Source: Bacteroidota bacterium | GTDB lineage: Bacteria; Bacteroidota; Bacteroidia; Bacteroidales; FEN-979 | DNA: 38,592 bases | Assembly (NCBI GenBank): GCA_007280875.1 | Contig: QYQJ01000124.1 | Coordinates: forward strand, 1 to 38,592 | Direction of reading: 5' to 3' | Part shown: in pieces, positions 8,911 to 19,900 of the stretch | Layout of the letters: each line of letters opens with the position of its first letter | Position numbering within the stretch: position 1 is the first letter of the stretch | Translations under genes and position numbers: made by a program | The notes under the pieces: model-generated | Database searches by the model: none | What the model was told of the DNA's origin: nothing | The model's input: the letters and a program-made list of their open reading frames with translations, nothing else

Positions 8911-9606
8911 TTACATGAGGGTAAAACCAGGAATGAAAAGAGAAGGATTCCCCCAGCTAAAATAGAGGGACGCTCCGACCCACTGGATCAGCAGGTGATC
9001 GTACAGGCTATAGGGCATATATCCCCAACAGTAATCGGCCATCAGGGTAATGGGGAACAGCCCCTTCGCCCCCAGGCCAATCCCGGCTCCTGCATGAATA
9101 CCCGGCCGGAATCCCTGGGCCTGCTCTACCCGGATATCGGCACCGGCCATCCAGCGGATCCAGTGCTTATCCCCCATTGGACGGATAAACTGCACACCTG
9201 CCTGCCCGAGGAGCGGGTTCCGCTGAAACTGATAGTGCACCCCCACCTTGAATTCCACGTTGAAAAGGTTGGTCTGAAAATTCCCGAACGGATCCTCGAA
9301 GAGGAACTGGGTGAATACCGCCAGTTCGAATCCCAGTTCCGAAGCCCTGTCAGGAGCCTGCTGCCACCGGAGAAGGTTGTTCCGTGTACCCAGGGAGAAG
9401 TTGCCGAAATCCCGGTTCTGCCACTGCTTTTCGGCATGAAAAAAATAGAGTGACCCTGATACCTGGCTCTCCATGAAGTCTAGCCGGATAGTAGGATAGA
9501 GGTTCCCCCGCGGGAACCAGGTGACCTGGCGCTCTTGTTCCTGGGGTTATAGGATGACAGGAGCCAGGGAAAGGAATACCACGACAAATGACCTCACATA
9601 ACCCAT
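8911..9606 (-). pseudogene. Outer membrane protein gene with an in-frame TAA between signal peptide and mature region
   Basis: From ATG 9606: MGYVRSFVVVFLSLAPVIL-TAA(9549-9547)-PQEQERQVTWFPRGNLYPTIRLDFMESQVSGSLYFF..., same frame as the listed 8911..9474 ORF. Confidence 0.65.
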
Positions 9607-9644
9607 TTTGCCAGCGAAAATAGTGAAAACTACCATACTTAATG

Positions 9645-9652
9645 TATATTTG
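9645..9652 (+). promoter_or_regulatory. Bacteroidetes -7 box candidate upstream of rpoN
   Basis: TATATTTG matches TAnnTTTG, 40 bp upstream of the start codon. No clear -33 TTTG. Confidence 0.45.
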
Positions 9653-9692
9653 CTGAGACCCATTCAGGGGAAAACAAGAGGAAGTAAATTCC

Positions 9693-11192
9693 ATGCTAAA
9701 CCAGAAACTACAGCAAAAACTACAGCAAAAGCTATCTCCTCAGCAGGTACTGGTCATGCGTCTGCTCCAGGAGCCGGTTCTCTCGTTTGAGCAGCGGATC
9801 AAACAGGAGATCGAGGAGAACCCGGCCCTGGATGAATCGGACAACGGGGATACCGAAATGGATGAATTTCCGGATGATCAATCCATGGAATCAATCGTGT
9901 CGGATGAGGATGAACTGCGGGATGATCCGGAGGAAGGCCCCGAACTGAATACCGAATTCTCCATCGAAGATTACCTGGATGACGAAGAGATCCCCGGTTA
10001 CCGGCTGATTACTTTTTCCGGGAAACCGGATGACGATTCCCGGGAACGTCCTGTCATCTCCTCCATTAGCTTCCAGGATTTCCTCCTGGCTCAGCTCGGA
10101 CTGAGTCGCCTTAAAGATAACGAATATATCATTGCAACGGCTATCATCGGGAACCTTGATGAAGCAGGATACCTGCGGAGGGAAACCAATGCGCTGATCG
10201 ATGACCTGGCCTTTAACCAAAACATCGAGTCCACTCCTGCAGAGGTGGAAAGGATGGTGAAGGTGGTCCAGGGTTTTGATCCGCCGGGAATCGGGGCCCG
10301 GGATCTCCGCGAATGTCTCCTGCTCCAGCTGGAGCGCATCTCCGAACAAACCAAACCGGTTGAGCTCGCTACCGAGATTCTCCGCGACCATTTCGGGGAG
10401 TTCACCAAGCGTCGGTTCGATAAACTCATGGTTCGACTAAAGATCACCGAAGAAGAGTTGAAAGCAGCCATTGAAGAGATTCAAAAGCTGAATCCGAAAC
10501 CGGGAGGGAACATTCCGGAAATCACTTCGCTGAATGAATACATCATCCCCGATTTCATCATCACCAATATCGATGGGAATCTGGAACTCATCCTGAACAA
10601 CCGGAATGCACCCGAACTGATCGTCAACCGGCAGTACCAGGATATACTCCAGGACTACGTAAAAAAAAGAAACAGAGCCACCAGCAGCGAGAAAGCGGCT
10701 ATCTCTTTCATCAAGCAAAAACTGGATTCGGCCAGGGGATTCATCGAGGCTATCAAACAACGGCAGGAGACCCTTTTTACAACCATGAACGCCATTATGG
10801 AATATCAGCAGGAATATTTCCTTACCGGCGACGAGACCAAACTTCGGCCAATGATCCTGAAAGACATTGCGGAACGGGTGAACCTGGACATCTCTACCAT
10901 CTCCCGCGTAGCCAACAGTAAATATGTTCAGACCCCGTTTGGCACCTTCCTGCTGAAGAGCTTCTTCTCCGAGTCCATGCAAAATGTGCGGGGCGAAGAG
11001 GTCTCTACCCGCGAAATCAAAAAGAACCTGCAGGACCTTATCGAAGAGGAGGATAAAAGCGCTCCATACACCGATGATCAGCTTGTTGACATGATGAAAG
11101 GAAAAGGGTATAACATCGCGCGGCGCACTATTTCCAAATACCGCAAACAACTCCACATCCCCTCTGCCAGGCTTCGTGTGGAACTGCAATAA
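9693..11192 (+). CDS. rpoN: RNA polymerase sigma-54 factor
   Basis: Q-rich N-terminal region (LNQKLQQKLQQKLSPQQVLVMRLLQ), acidic region II, C-terminal RpoN box-like ARRTISKYRKQLHIPSARLRVEL. Confidence 0.95.
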   Translation: MLNQKLQQKLQQKLSPQQVLVMRLLQEPVLSFEQRIKQEIEENPALDESDNGDTEMDEFPDDQSMESIVSDEDELRDDPEEGPELNTEFSIEDYLDDEEIPGYRLITFSGKPDDDSRERPVISSISFQDFLLAQLGLSRLKDNEYIIATAIIGNLDEAGYLRRETNALIDDLAFNQNIESTPAEVERMVKVVQGFDPPGIGARDLRECLLLQLERISEQTKPVELATEILRDHFGEFTKRRFDKLMVRLKITEEELKAAIEEIQKLNPKPGGNIPEITSLNEYIIPDFIITNIDGNLELILNNRNAPELIVNRQYQDILQDYVKKRNRATSSEKAAISFIKQKLDSARGFIEAIKQRQETLFTTMNAIMEYQQEYFLTGDETKLRPMILKDIAERVNLDISTISRVANSKYVQTPFGTFLLKSFFSESMQNVRGEEVSTREIKKNLQDLIEEEDKSAPYTDDQLVDMMKGKGYNIARRTISKYRKQLHIPSARLRVELQ

Positions 11193-11208
11193 GCCAATCC
11201 CGGTACCC

Positions 11209-11820
11209 ATGGATGAACGAATCGCCCGAATTCTCTCTTTTCTTTTTCACCCGTTGCTGATCCCTACGTACCTCCTGGGTATCCTGTTCTGGCTCGACTC
11301 CACCTATTCGGTCCTGCTACCCTTGCAGATGAAGTTGCTGGTTGCCGGAACTGTGCTGGTCACTACGTTCATCTTCCCCCTGTTCATTCTATTTCTCCTG
11401 TTCCGGATGAAGATCATTACCTCCTTCTATCTGCCCCGGCGTGAAGAGCGGATCTTCCCCCTGATTATCCTGGCAATCTTCTACTATCTGACCTTTTATC
11501 TGATGAAAGATATCTACCTTCCCCGCTACTTCCAGCTCTTCATCCTGGGAGCTACTCTGCTAACCATAATTACCATGTTAATAACCCTCGGCTACCGTAT
11601 CAGCATGCACATGACGGCCTGGGGAGGTGTGGCCGGTTTGTTCCTGGGCATGAGCCTTGTTTCTGGCGGGTATTCTCTGCTTATGCTGATCGCGGCTATC
11701 CTGCTGGCCGGTCTGACGGGATCGGCCCGCCTGAAACTGAAGGCCCATCAACCCGGGGAGATCTACTCCGGCTGGCTGATGGGCGCTCTGGTTATGTGCT
11801 TGACGGCAATGCTTCTCTAA
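11209..11820 (+). CDS. Multi-TM PAP2-like membrane protein
   Basis: Mostly hydrophobic 203 aa protein. MDERIARIL at 11209 is the likely start because the listed start at 11176 overlaps the rpoN 3' end. Confidence 0.65.
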   Translation: MDERIARILSFLFHPLLIPTYLLGILFWLDSTYSVLLPLQMKLLVAGTVLVTTFIFPLFILFLLFRMKIITSFYLPRREERIFPLIILAIFYYLTFYLMKDIYLPRYFQLFILGATLLTIITMLITLGYRISMHMTAWGGVAGLFLGMSLVSGGYSLLMLIAAILLAGLTGSARLKLKAHQPGEIYSGWLMGALVMCLTAMLL

Positions 11821-12512
11821 AATGGCATCAGCAGGATTCCGATTGAGAGTGGGTACATGTCAGGGCCATTCCCTTTGGTAAAGATCTTCGAAATGGAGTA
11901 ATACCCGTAAATATGAAACCACCGGTACCCGATCCGGAAGGTAGGACCATAACTGAACTGCTCCAGGTTCTTAATTTCACGGTACTTTACACGTAACGTC
12001 TCTGTAGTGCCGGTTAAATAATTGTTCCCGACATATTTGGCATGGGCCGGCAGCAGATAGGCCACCTTGAATCCGATGGCTACAGCCACCTTGGATTTGG
12101 ATTTGAACTGAAATTCGATCGGCAATTCAAGATAGGGTAAGGTCAGCTTACTGCGCTTGTAGGAAACAGAATCAGGGATTTTTACCATCGTGGTGGAATC
12201 ATTTGTGCTATCTTCCAGTCTGTAAAAATTCCCGTACAGGTTATTTACCCTGAAGCCTAAGCCAATGTTAAAGCCAAAATTACTCTTCCCAAATGGAACA
12301 TGGTACATGGCAAAGGTTTGGAACCCCTGATTGATCGTCCGGGTTTTGATATCTTTCGGTGTCCCGAACCAGATATCGTTGAATATCCCGACGCCGATAA
12401 TGACCCGCTTCTTGGCCACTTCATTGACCATCTGTGATCTTCCTGAAAAAGGACAAAATAGGATCAGGAACAGGACGGCCAGGATAACGCCGTATTGATG
12501 ATTTCGTTTCAT
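11817..12512 (-). CDS. PorT-like outer membrane beta-barrel protein
   Basis: Signal peptide (MKRNHQYGVILAVLFLILFCPFSGRSQ) followed by alternating beta-strand pattern (FGFNIGLGFRVNNLYG..., VAVAIGFKVAYLLP). Confidence 0.65.
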   Translation of the reverse strand: MKRNHQYGVILAVLFLILFCPFSGRSQMVNEVAKKRVIIGVGIFNDIWFGTPKDIKTRTINQGFQTFAMYHVPFGKSNFGFNIGLGFRVNNLYGNFYRLEDSTNDSTTMVKIPDSVSYKRSKLTLPYLELPIEFQFKSKSKVAVAIGFKVAYLLPAHAKYVGNNYLTGTTETLRVKYREIKNLEQFSYGPTFRIGYRWFHIYGYYSISKIFTKGNGPDMYPLSIGILLMPF

Positions 12513-12533
12513 GATGGATTCTTTATCTTTCTA

Positions 12534-12541
12534 CAAATATA
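12534..12541 (-). promoter_or_regulatory. Bacteroidetes -7 box candidate for the PorT-like gene
   Basis: Minus strand TATATTTG (TAnnTTTG), 22 bp upstream of ATG 12512. Confidence 0.45.
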
Positions 12542-12564
12542 CACTTCCTACTGATAACGTAAAA

Positions 12565-13473
12565 TCATAGCCATAATTTTTCCGGATAGGCGCCTTTTTC
12601 AATTAATTTCCGGATCCCTTTCTCCACCATTGCCTTATCCTCCCGGTAGGTGATTCCATACCATCTGTCAGAACAGGGAAGCACCTTCACGGAAGCGATC
12701 TTCGCTTTGATCAGCTGATTAACAGCCGTCGGTATATAGTATTCGGCTTTGATATTTTTCCCGTTAGCCTGCAGAAACTCCAGGAATCCGATCTTCAGGT
12801 AGCCGAAAAAAGAGGGTGTAAATCCCCAGAAATTCATTGATACCACCGTGTTGTCCGACACAGGAACAAACTGCCCTTCTTCGTTCCTGTACACAATGCC
12901 TTCGGGTTTGCGCTCAATCCATGTCCGTTCCACCACATCCACCAGGTGATCTCCTGCATCGGTCTGGCACAACCCGCGACTCACAGAACCATGTTCCGAA
13001 AGGGTTTTCCCGACTTCAAAAGCCAACATGGAATAGTCGTTCTCCCGTGCCGGTGTCCATCCCTGATAGTAATTCACCAGGGTCTGGTAGGCCTCCCGCC
13101 CATAGAAATCATCCGCATTGATCACAGCAAACGGGGTGGTGATAAGACTCTCCGCTACCAGAAGAGCATGCCCCGTTCCCCATGGTTTGGTGCGCTCCCT
13201 CGACCAGGGAATCCCCTCCGGAACCATCCGGATCTCCTGAAATACATACTCCATCGGGATATAGGATCGAAGTTTATCGATGATTACTTCGTTAAAGTCC
13301 TTTTCAATCCGTTCATTGATCACAAACACGACCTTTCCGAACCCGGCCCGGATCGCATCGAAGATGGAGTATTCGATGATGGTCTCCCCGTGCGGCCCAA
13401 CGGCATCGAGTTGTTTCACCCCTCCGTACCGGCTGCCGATCCCGGCGGCTAAGACTATAAGTGAAGGCTTCAT
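12565..13473 (-). CDS. Sugar-phosphate nucleotidyltransferase-like protein
   Basis: N-terminal LAAGIGSRYGGVKQLDAVGPHGETIIEYSIFDA and VINADDFYG motifs of NTP_transferase proteins. Confidence 0.85.
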   Translation of the reverse strand: MKPSLIVLAAGIGSRYGGVKQLDAVGPHGETIIEYSIFDAIRAGFGKVVFVINERIEKDFNEVIIDKLRSYIPMEYVFQEIRMVPEGIPWSRERTKPWGTGHALLVAESLITTPFAVINADDFYGREAYQTLVNYYQGWTPARENDYSMLAFEVGKTLSEHGSVSRGLCQTDAGDHLVDVVERTWIERKPEGIVYRNEEGQFVPVSDNTVVSMNFWGFTPSFFGYLKIGFLEFLQANGKNIKAEYYIPTAVNQLIKAKIASVKVLPCSDRWYGITYREDKAMVEKGIRKLIEKGAYPEKLWL

Positions 13474-13475
13474 GA

Positions 13476-13517
13476 ATTCCTCATTCTTAATTCTTCATTC
13501 CTCATTTCCAGTTCCTG
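13476..13517. repeat. Heptameric tandem array (ATTCTTC-type)
   Basis: ATTCCTC ATTCTTA ATTCTTC ATTCCTC ATTTCCA GTTCCTG. Confidence 0.8.
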
Positions 13518-14824
13518 ATCTTGTGTCCCCAAACTGCATAATACACAATAAAGAGGTAGCACGGCACCGCCAGCCAATAGGCTTGCTGGGCGTTCCATAC
13601 ATCCGAGAAATATCCCCAGAGGAGCGGCAGGATGGCTCCACCGGCAATTCCCATTATAAGCAGGGCTGATCCTGTTTTAATGAACCGGCCCAGGTCGTGG
13701 ATGGCCAGGGGCCATACGGCCGGCCATACCAGGGCGTTTGCCAGTCCCAGCAAGGCGACAAACAGGACGGTATAAGGCAACACCAGTTCCACACTCCGGA
13801 ACGTCATCATATCCACAAACGGAAAAGAAAACGAAGCTCCGGAAGGAACTACAACGGCCAGGATGGTCAAGAGAATCCCCAGGATACCGCTCCAGGCCAG
13901 CGCACGTTTCTGCGAAATGACCTTCGGGATGGTGATGATCCCCAGGGTGTACCCTACGACCATGGCGATCAATACCAGTGACGTATAGTATTTAGCCGAC
14001 TCCAGCGGCATTCCGATGGAGTGGCCATACCGGATGATGGTATCCCCCGCAATCACCTCCACTCCCACGTAGAAGAAGAGTGTCAGAGCCCCCAGAATCA
14101 GGTGCGGAAACTGAAAGATCGAGGTTCTGGAAGAGGCATAGCTGGTATCGGTATCTTCATCCTGTTCTGTTTCGATGTCGGGGAGCGGAGCAAAGCGGAT
14201 GAATAATCCCAGGACAAATAATACAACGGTCATCACCAGGTAAGGACCCAGTACGCGGCGGGCCAGCCCATCCAGCGCCAGGTTCCGGGCTTCAGAATCC
14301 AGGTGATTAAGGCTTGCCAGAAAGGCATCGCCGTCGTGCAAAATGAAATAGGCCAGGACCAGCGGAGCCACGGCTCCTGCTACCTTGTTGCAGATCCCCA
14401 TGATACTGATCCTCCTGGCGGCGCTTTCTCTCGGACCAAGGATGGTGATATAGGGATTGGATGCGGTCTGGAGAATAGCAAGCCCCGTTCCCAACACAAA
14501 CAATCCCAGCAGAAAAACCGCATAGGTCCGGATCAGGGCGGCTGGAATGAATAGCAGGGTGCCCAGCGCCATTACCCACAATCCCACCATCATGCCATTC
14601 TTGAAACCGGTCTTTTTCAACACCCACGATGAAGGCAACGCCATTACGGTGTAAGAGATATAAAAGGCGAAGGCTACAAAAAGGGCCTGAAAATCAGAAA
14701 GCTCACAGGAGATCTTCAGGTAGGGTATCAGGATACCATTAAGCCAGGTGACAAAACCAAAAATGAAAAAAAAGATCCCGATAATGGTGATCGAAAGGAC
14801 GGTTTTTCCGGAGCTGGTTGTCAT
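13502..14824 (-). CDS. Sugar MFS transporter (FucP/GluP-like)
   Basis: About 12 TM segments. FucP-family phrases FFIFGFVTWLNGILIPYLK, GTGLAILQTASNPYITILGP, and NALVWPAVWPLAIHDLGRFIKTGSALLIMGIAGGAILPLLWG. Confidence 0.9.
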   Translation of the reverse strand: MTTSSGKTVLSITIIGIFFFIFGFVTWLNGILIPYLKISCELSDFQALFVAFAFYISYTVMALPSSWVLKKTGFKNGMMVGLWVMALGTLLFIPAALIRTYAVFLLGLFVLGTGLAILQTASNPYITILGPRESAARRISIMGICNKVAGAVAPLVLAYFILHDGDAFLASLNHLDSEARNLALDGLARRVLGPYLVMTVVLFVLGLFIRFAPLPDIETEQDEDTDTSYASSRTSIFQFPHLILGALTLFFYVGVEVIAGDTIIRYGHSIGMPLESAKYYTSLVLIAMVVGYTLGIITIPKVISQKRALAWSGILGILLTILAVVVPSGASFSFPFVDMMTFRSVELVLPYTVLFVALLGLANALVWPAVWPLAIHDLGRFIKTGSALLIMGIAGGAILPLLWGYFSDVWNAQQAYWLAVPCYLFIVYYAVWGHKIRNWK

Positions 14825-14940
14825 GCGTTTTCTTTTCCCTCAAGCTGCATTGAAGGCACAAAAATAACGGATTTTCATTTTCTTGAACATTTCTTTTATC
14901 TTTACATTTTCATTGTACCTTTAAACTAGAGGTCGCACCA

Positions 14941-16971
14941 ATGGAACACACAAATGAGAATTTCAACATTTTAATTGTTGATGACCGAAAAGAGAATCTG
15001 ATTACCCTGGAGTCCATCATTGAAAGTCCGGAACTCAATATCATCCGGGCACTATCGGGGAACGAAGCATTGGCAATAATGCTCGAGTACAATATCTCCC
15101 TGGTCCTGATGGATGTTCAGATGCCTGGGATGGATGGCTTTGAAACAGCCGAATTGATGCGTGGCAGTGAACGGACCAAACACATCCCCATCATCTTCAT
15201 CACCGCCACCTACCGCCAGCCTAAACAGATTTTCCGGGGGTATGAATCCGGTGCCGTGGATTACCTCTACAAACCGCTCGATCGGAAAATCCTGCAGAAT
15301 AAAATCCGTGCCTACATTGAGTTCTTCAAACAAAAACACGAACTCGAGGTTACCACCCGACAGCTTCAGAAAACCCTTGATGAGGTCGATCGCGCCAAAC
15401 GTATTGCGGAAGAGGCTACTGTAGCCAAAAGCTCGTTCCTGGCCAGCATGAGCCATGAGATCCGGACGCCATTGAACGGGATCATCGGTATGACCGATCT
15501 GATCCTGATGGACTCGGAGCTTCCGGAGCACTACTATGAGCACCTGATGGATATCAAACAGAGCAGCGAATCCCTGCTGGAAATCATCAACGACATCCTG
15601 GATGTCTCAAAAATCGAAGCCGATAAGCTGGAACTTGAACAGATCGATTTCAGCCTGCGTGAGGTATTAGGCAAGGTGGTCCGCCTCCTTTCTGTGAAGA
15701 CCTTCCAGAAGGGGCTGGAATTCATCTGCCATTTCCCGCCGCTGGTCGTAGATGACCTTGTCGGCGATCCCACCCGCTTGCGCCAGATACTCATTAACCT
15801 GCTGGGAAATGCCGTGAAGTTTACCGAAACTGGCCGGATCACCATCTCTGTGAAACAACTGGAAAAGAGTGAAAAAATAGCCCGGCTTGAATTCTCGATC
15901 TCTGATACCGGGGTGGGTATTCCCTCTGAAAATCTGCCTAAACTTTTCCAATCCTACAGCCAGGCCGACCGTTCTACTACACGAACGCATGGCGGAACCG
16001 GATTGGGGCTAACCATCTCCAAAAAAATTGTAGAGATGATGGGTGGCGCCATCCACGTCGAGAGCACCCCCGGGGAGGGCAGCAATTTCAGTTTTGTCAT
16101 TCCCTTCCAATTAGCCAAAGGAATGGGAGATCCATATGTCATCTGCCTGCCTGATAAAATCAAGGATCTGCACGTTCTCCTGGTGGATATGCAGGTGGCC
16201 CACAACCAGGAGTTAGAGGAATTTTTCAACTACTGCAAGATCCCTCTTACCATCGCTACCACCGCTGAAGAGGCCCTCAAACTGGCCTCCGCACCCGAAG
16301 CCGGGAAATATAAAGTCATCCTCATAGACCACCTCTTGCAGTACCATAACGGAAAACTTCTGTCGCTCCAGCTGGAAGAGAAACTCCCGGAGAGATCCAA
16401 ACCCTCTTTTATCATGCTTACCGACGACAAATCGGTTCACTCCACCAAACGGATCAAAGAGGCCGGTATCGAAAACATCCTCTTCAAACCGGTCATGCAG
16501 AAAGAGCTACAGTGGATCTTCCAGCGCCTATTCCAGAAGGAGCTGGAACTTCCGGGAAAAGTTGCCGAGTCGCGTCACGCCCAGCCCGATAAATCCTTCC
16601 AGGACCTGACCATCCTGCTGGCCGAGGACAATGTGATCAACCAGAAGATCGTGGTGCAGCTCCTCTCCAAGCGGGGAATCAAGGTAATTACCGCCAGCAA
16701 TGGAATGGAAGCTGTGGAGCGAACCGGTGAACGGAAGTACGATATGGTATTTATGGATGTCCAGATGCCGGAAATGGATGGCTTTGAGGCGACCCGCCTG
16801 ATCCGGAAAAATAAGAAAGGTCCCAACGCCGAAACCCCTATCATTGCTCTCACGGCCAATGCCATGAAAGGCGACCGGGAACTTTGTATCGAGTCCGGAA
16901 TGAATGATTACCTTTCCAAACCCCTGAATCCTGAAGAGGTCTTTCACATCATTGAAGAATATTGTCGTTAA
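14941..16971 (+). CDS. Soluble hybrid histidine kinase: REC - HisKA - HATPase_c - degenerate REC - REC
   Basis: REC ([22 protein letters not shown]), H-box [22 protein letters not shown], ATPase boxes [20 protein letters not shown] and [11 protein letters not shown], middle REC-like LLVDMQ/ILIDHLL/FKPV, C-terminal [17 protein letters not shown]. Confidence 0.93.
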   Translation: MEHTNENFNILIVDDRKENLITLESIIESPELNIIRALSGNEALAIMLEYNISLVLMDVQMPGMDGFETAELMRGSERTKHIPIIFITATYRQPKQIFRGYESGAVDYLYKPLDRKILQNKIRAYIEFFKQKHELEVTTRQLQKTLDEVDRAKRIAEEATVAKSSFLASMSHEIRTPLNGIIGMTDLILMDSELPEHYYEHLMDIKQSSESLLEIINDILDVSKIEADKLELEQIDFSLREVLGKVVRLLSVKTFQKGLEFICHFPPLVVDDLVGDPTRLRQILINLLGNAVKFTETGRITISVKQLEKSEKIARLEFSISDTGVGIPSENLPKLFQSYSQADRSTTRTHGGTGLGLTISKKIVEMMGGAIHVESTPGEGSNFSFVIPFQLAKGMGDPYVICLPDKIKDLHVLLVDMQVAHNQELEEFFNYCKIPLTIATTAEEALKLASAPEAGKYKVILIDHLLQYHNGKLLSLQLEEKLPERSKPSFIMLTDDKSVHSTKRIKEAGIENILFKPVMQKELQWIFQRLFQKELELPGKVAESRHAQPDKSFQDLTILLAEDNVINQKIVVQLLSKRGIKVITASNGMEAVERTGERKYDMVFMDVQMPEMDGFEATRLIRKNKKGPNAETPIIALTANAMKGDRELCIESGMNDYLSKPLNPEEVFHIIEEYCR

Positions 16972-16990
16972 GCTATAACAACTACTGGTT

Positions 16991-19900
16991 ATGTGGAAAA
17001 AAATCGTGCAAAAGGTTCATGAATACTTTCCTGATTTTCACTGGAAAACCCTGAAAAACCTTGGTATCGGAAAAACAATGCTGCTCTGGTTCCTGGCCAT
17101 TTCACTGATCCCGCTTGCTTCGCTTAGTTTCATCAACTACCTCTATTACTACCAGGGATTGAACATACTGACCAAGCAATCGCTTTTTACCACTTCTCAG
17201 CTGCGTGTAAACGACCTGAACAACTATTTCAAGCAGGCAAACAATTACCTCGATTTCCTGGCTGAGGATCCTGAAAACAGGGAACTTATTTCGCGCATCC
17301 ATCAGGAAGTAGGCTTGGCGGGGATTCTTCCTGCCAGCTTCATGACATCTGAACAATATGGAACCCTCTCCGGACAATTGAGACACAGCTTTGAAAAATC
17401 CTGGATGCCGGAAGGCCTGTACAACATCCTGCTGGTCAACACCGATGGAACCATTCTTTTCAGCCTGAAGGAGAATGGATTGGCCGGTCGGAACATCCAT
17501 CAGGAGCCCCTGGAGAATACCCAGGTCAGTCAGACCGTTGAAACTATTCTCAAGAGCGGATCCATACGCTTCGCCGATCTGGAGCCCTTCCCTCCGACCA
17601 GTACCATTATCACCGGTTTCATGGGCCGCCCGTTTGTTGACAAAGACGGACATGAACTGGGTGTTCTGGGTATCCAGCTCACCACCGAACGGATCGATAA
17701 AATTATTCAATACAGCGTGGGTTTTGGAAGTACGGTCAGGGTTTACCTGATTGGGCTCGACCTGAATCTTCGGTCGATCAGTGAATACGGATGTGATTCC
17801 AGACGTCTCCAGCAAAAGGAAGACAACACCAAGACCCGCACCTGGCAGGCTTCCAAGATCAATGCCGCTTCCTCAACCCCCGACGGGAAGCCGATCATTG
17901 AAGAGGTCAGCTACTTCAAGAATTCCCAGAATGTAGATGTGATGGGACTTTTCCGGGAAATCGATTACCTGGACAAGCTGGGCACGGACTGGGCCCTGGT
18001 GGAGGAGCTCAGTACCGACCAGGCCCATGCAATAGGTCGTGAATTATCTACATTCGCCAAGATATCCCTGGTCCTCACGACCATTTTTGTCTTCATTATC
18101 TCCCTTTTCGTCACCCGGCGTTTCGTTACCCCGATCAAGAGCATCTCAGCCTGGGCCAAGCAGGTAGCACAGGGAGAACTGGTCAATAAGGATATCAGGG
18201 TATCGGAAGATGAGGTGGGTGAGATGAAGCACGTGTTCAACCGGCTGGTCTCTACCCTGCAACAATATGCCGATGTAAGCCAGTCGATCGCCCTGGGCGA
18301 TTATACCAAGAAAGTTCCTATCCGCAGCGAGCACGATACCCTCGGAACATCGATGAACGAAATGGTGGAGAGCTTCAAAGGGGTGGTGAAACAGGCCAAA
18401 GCGATTGCCAGCGGTGATTATTCCACCAATGTGGTTCCCCGCAGCGACCAGGATACCCTGGGAATCTCTCTTTTCAATATGACCCGTACCCTTCGGGAGA
18501 CCTCCCTGGAAATAAAAAACCAGGACTGGCTCAAAACGGGACTGAATGAACTGAGCATGAAAAGCAGCGGGGAGAAGAGCATCAAAGAGCTATCCAACGA
18601 AGTGCTTACTTTCCTGGCTCGATACCTGGAATCCCAGCTGGGGCTGCTCTTTGTCACAGGAGAACAAAACATGCTCACCCTGACTGCCACTTTCGCCTGT
18701 AATCCGGAGATCAAGACAGTTGAATATGGAGCCGGTGTGGTGGGGCAGGTTGCCAAGGAGAAAAAGTCTATGCTATTTAACACATCTCAGGCAGATTTAC
18801 CGCCGGTCAATATCGGCCCCTCTACGGAAAAGCCTGATTATTTTATCGTTTCACCCCTGTTGTTTGAAGGCCAGGTGCTCGGGGTGATCCAGCTTGGTTC
18901 ATTCCAGCCGTACGACCAGATCAAACAGCAATTTCTGGAGATTTCTCTGGAGTCAATTGGCCTGGCCATCCATACGGCCCGGTCGCGTGAACGCGTTGAG
19001 CAATTGCTGCTTAAAACCCAGGAGCAGGCCAATGAATTGGCCGAGCAGAAAGAGGAACTTCGCCAGATAAACGAAGAGCTGGAGGAACAAGCCAAAGCGC
19101 TCAGGCATTCGGAGGAAAACCTCCAGCATCAGCAGGAGGAGCTTCGGGTCATCAACGAAGAGCTGGAGGAGCGGACCAAGGTGCTCGAACTGCAACGCGA
19201 CGACATCCGGAAAAAGAACCAGGCCCTGCAGCAAGCCCAGATCGAAATCAAACAGAAAGCAGAAGCCCTGGAGGTGGCCAGCAAGTACAAATCGGAGTTC
19301 CTGGCCAACATGTCGCATGAGTTACGTACCCCGTTAAACAGCATCCTGGCTCTTTCCGAACTGCTGGCCTCCAACAAGCACAAAGGAATGACCAAAGATG
19401 AGATTGAATTTGCCTCCGTGATCAACTCCTCGGGTAAAGACCTGCTCGACCTGATCAACGATATCCTGGATCTCTCCAAGGTGGAAGCCGGAAAACTGGA
19501 GATGGACATCGAAGATCTCTACATGGATGATCTGGAAGATTATGTCAGAAAAACCTTTACTCCGCTGACCAACAACAAGAATATCTCCCTTCAGACCCAG
19601 GTGGAAAAAGGGGTTCCTGAACACATCGAAACCGATCCGCAGCGGACCCTTCAGATCATCAAGAACCTCCTCTCCAATGCCATTAAATTCACGGAAAAAG
19701 GGGGAGTGACCCTCCGGATTCGGCGTCCTGAACAGGATATGGTATTTTCCAATTCGAACCTGAATGCAGCGAATTGTGTGGCTTTCGATATCATCGATAC
19801 CGGTGTCGGTATTCCGGAAGAGAAGATCAACGTGATCTTTGAAGCCTTTCAGCAGGCTGATGGCACGGTGAGTCGTAAGTTTGGCGGGACTGGTCTGGGA

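Noticed and set aside
9501-9529. Adjacent palindromes GGTTCCC-ccgc-GGGAACC and CCAGGTGACCTGG, first read as an operator or terminator
   Set aside because: They fall within the reconstructed coding region of the outer membrane protein (QVTWFPRGNLYP), so codon content is a sufficient explanation.
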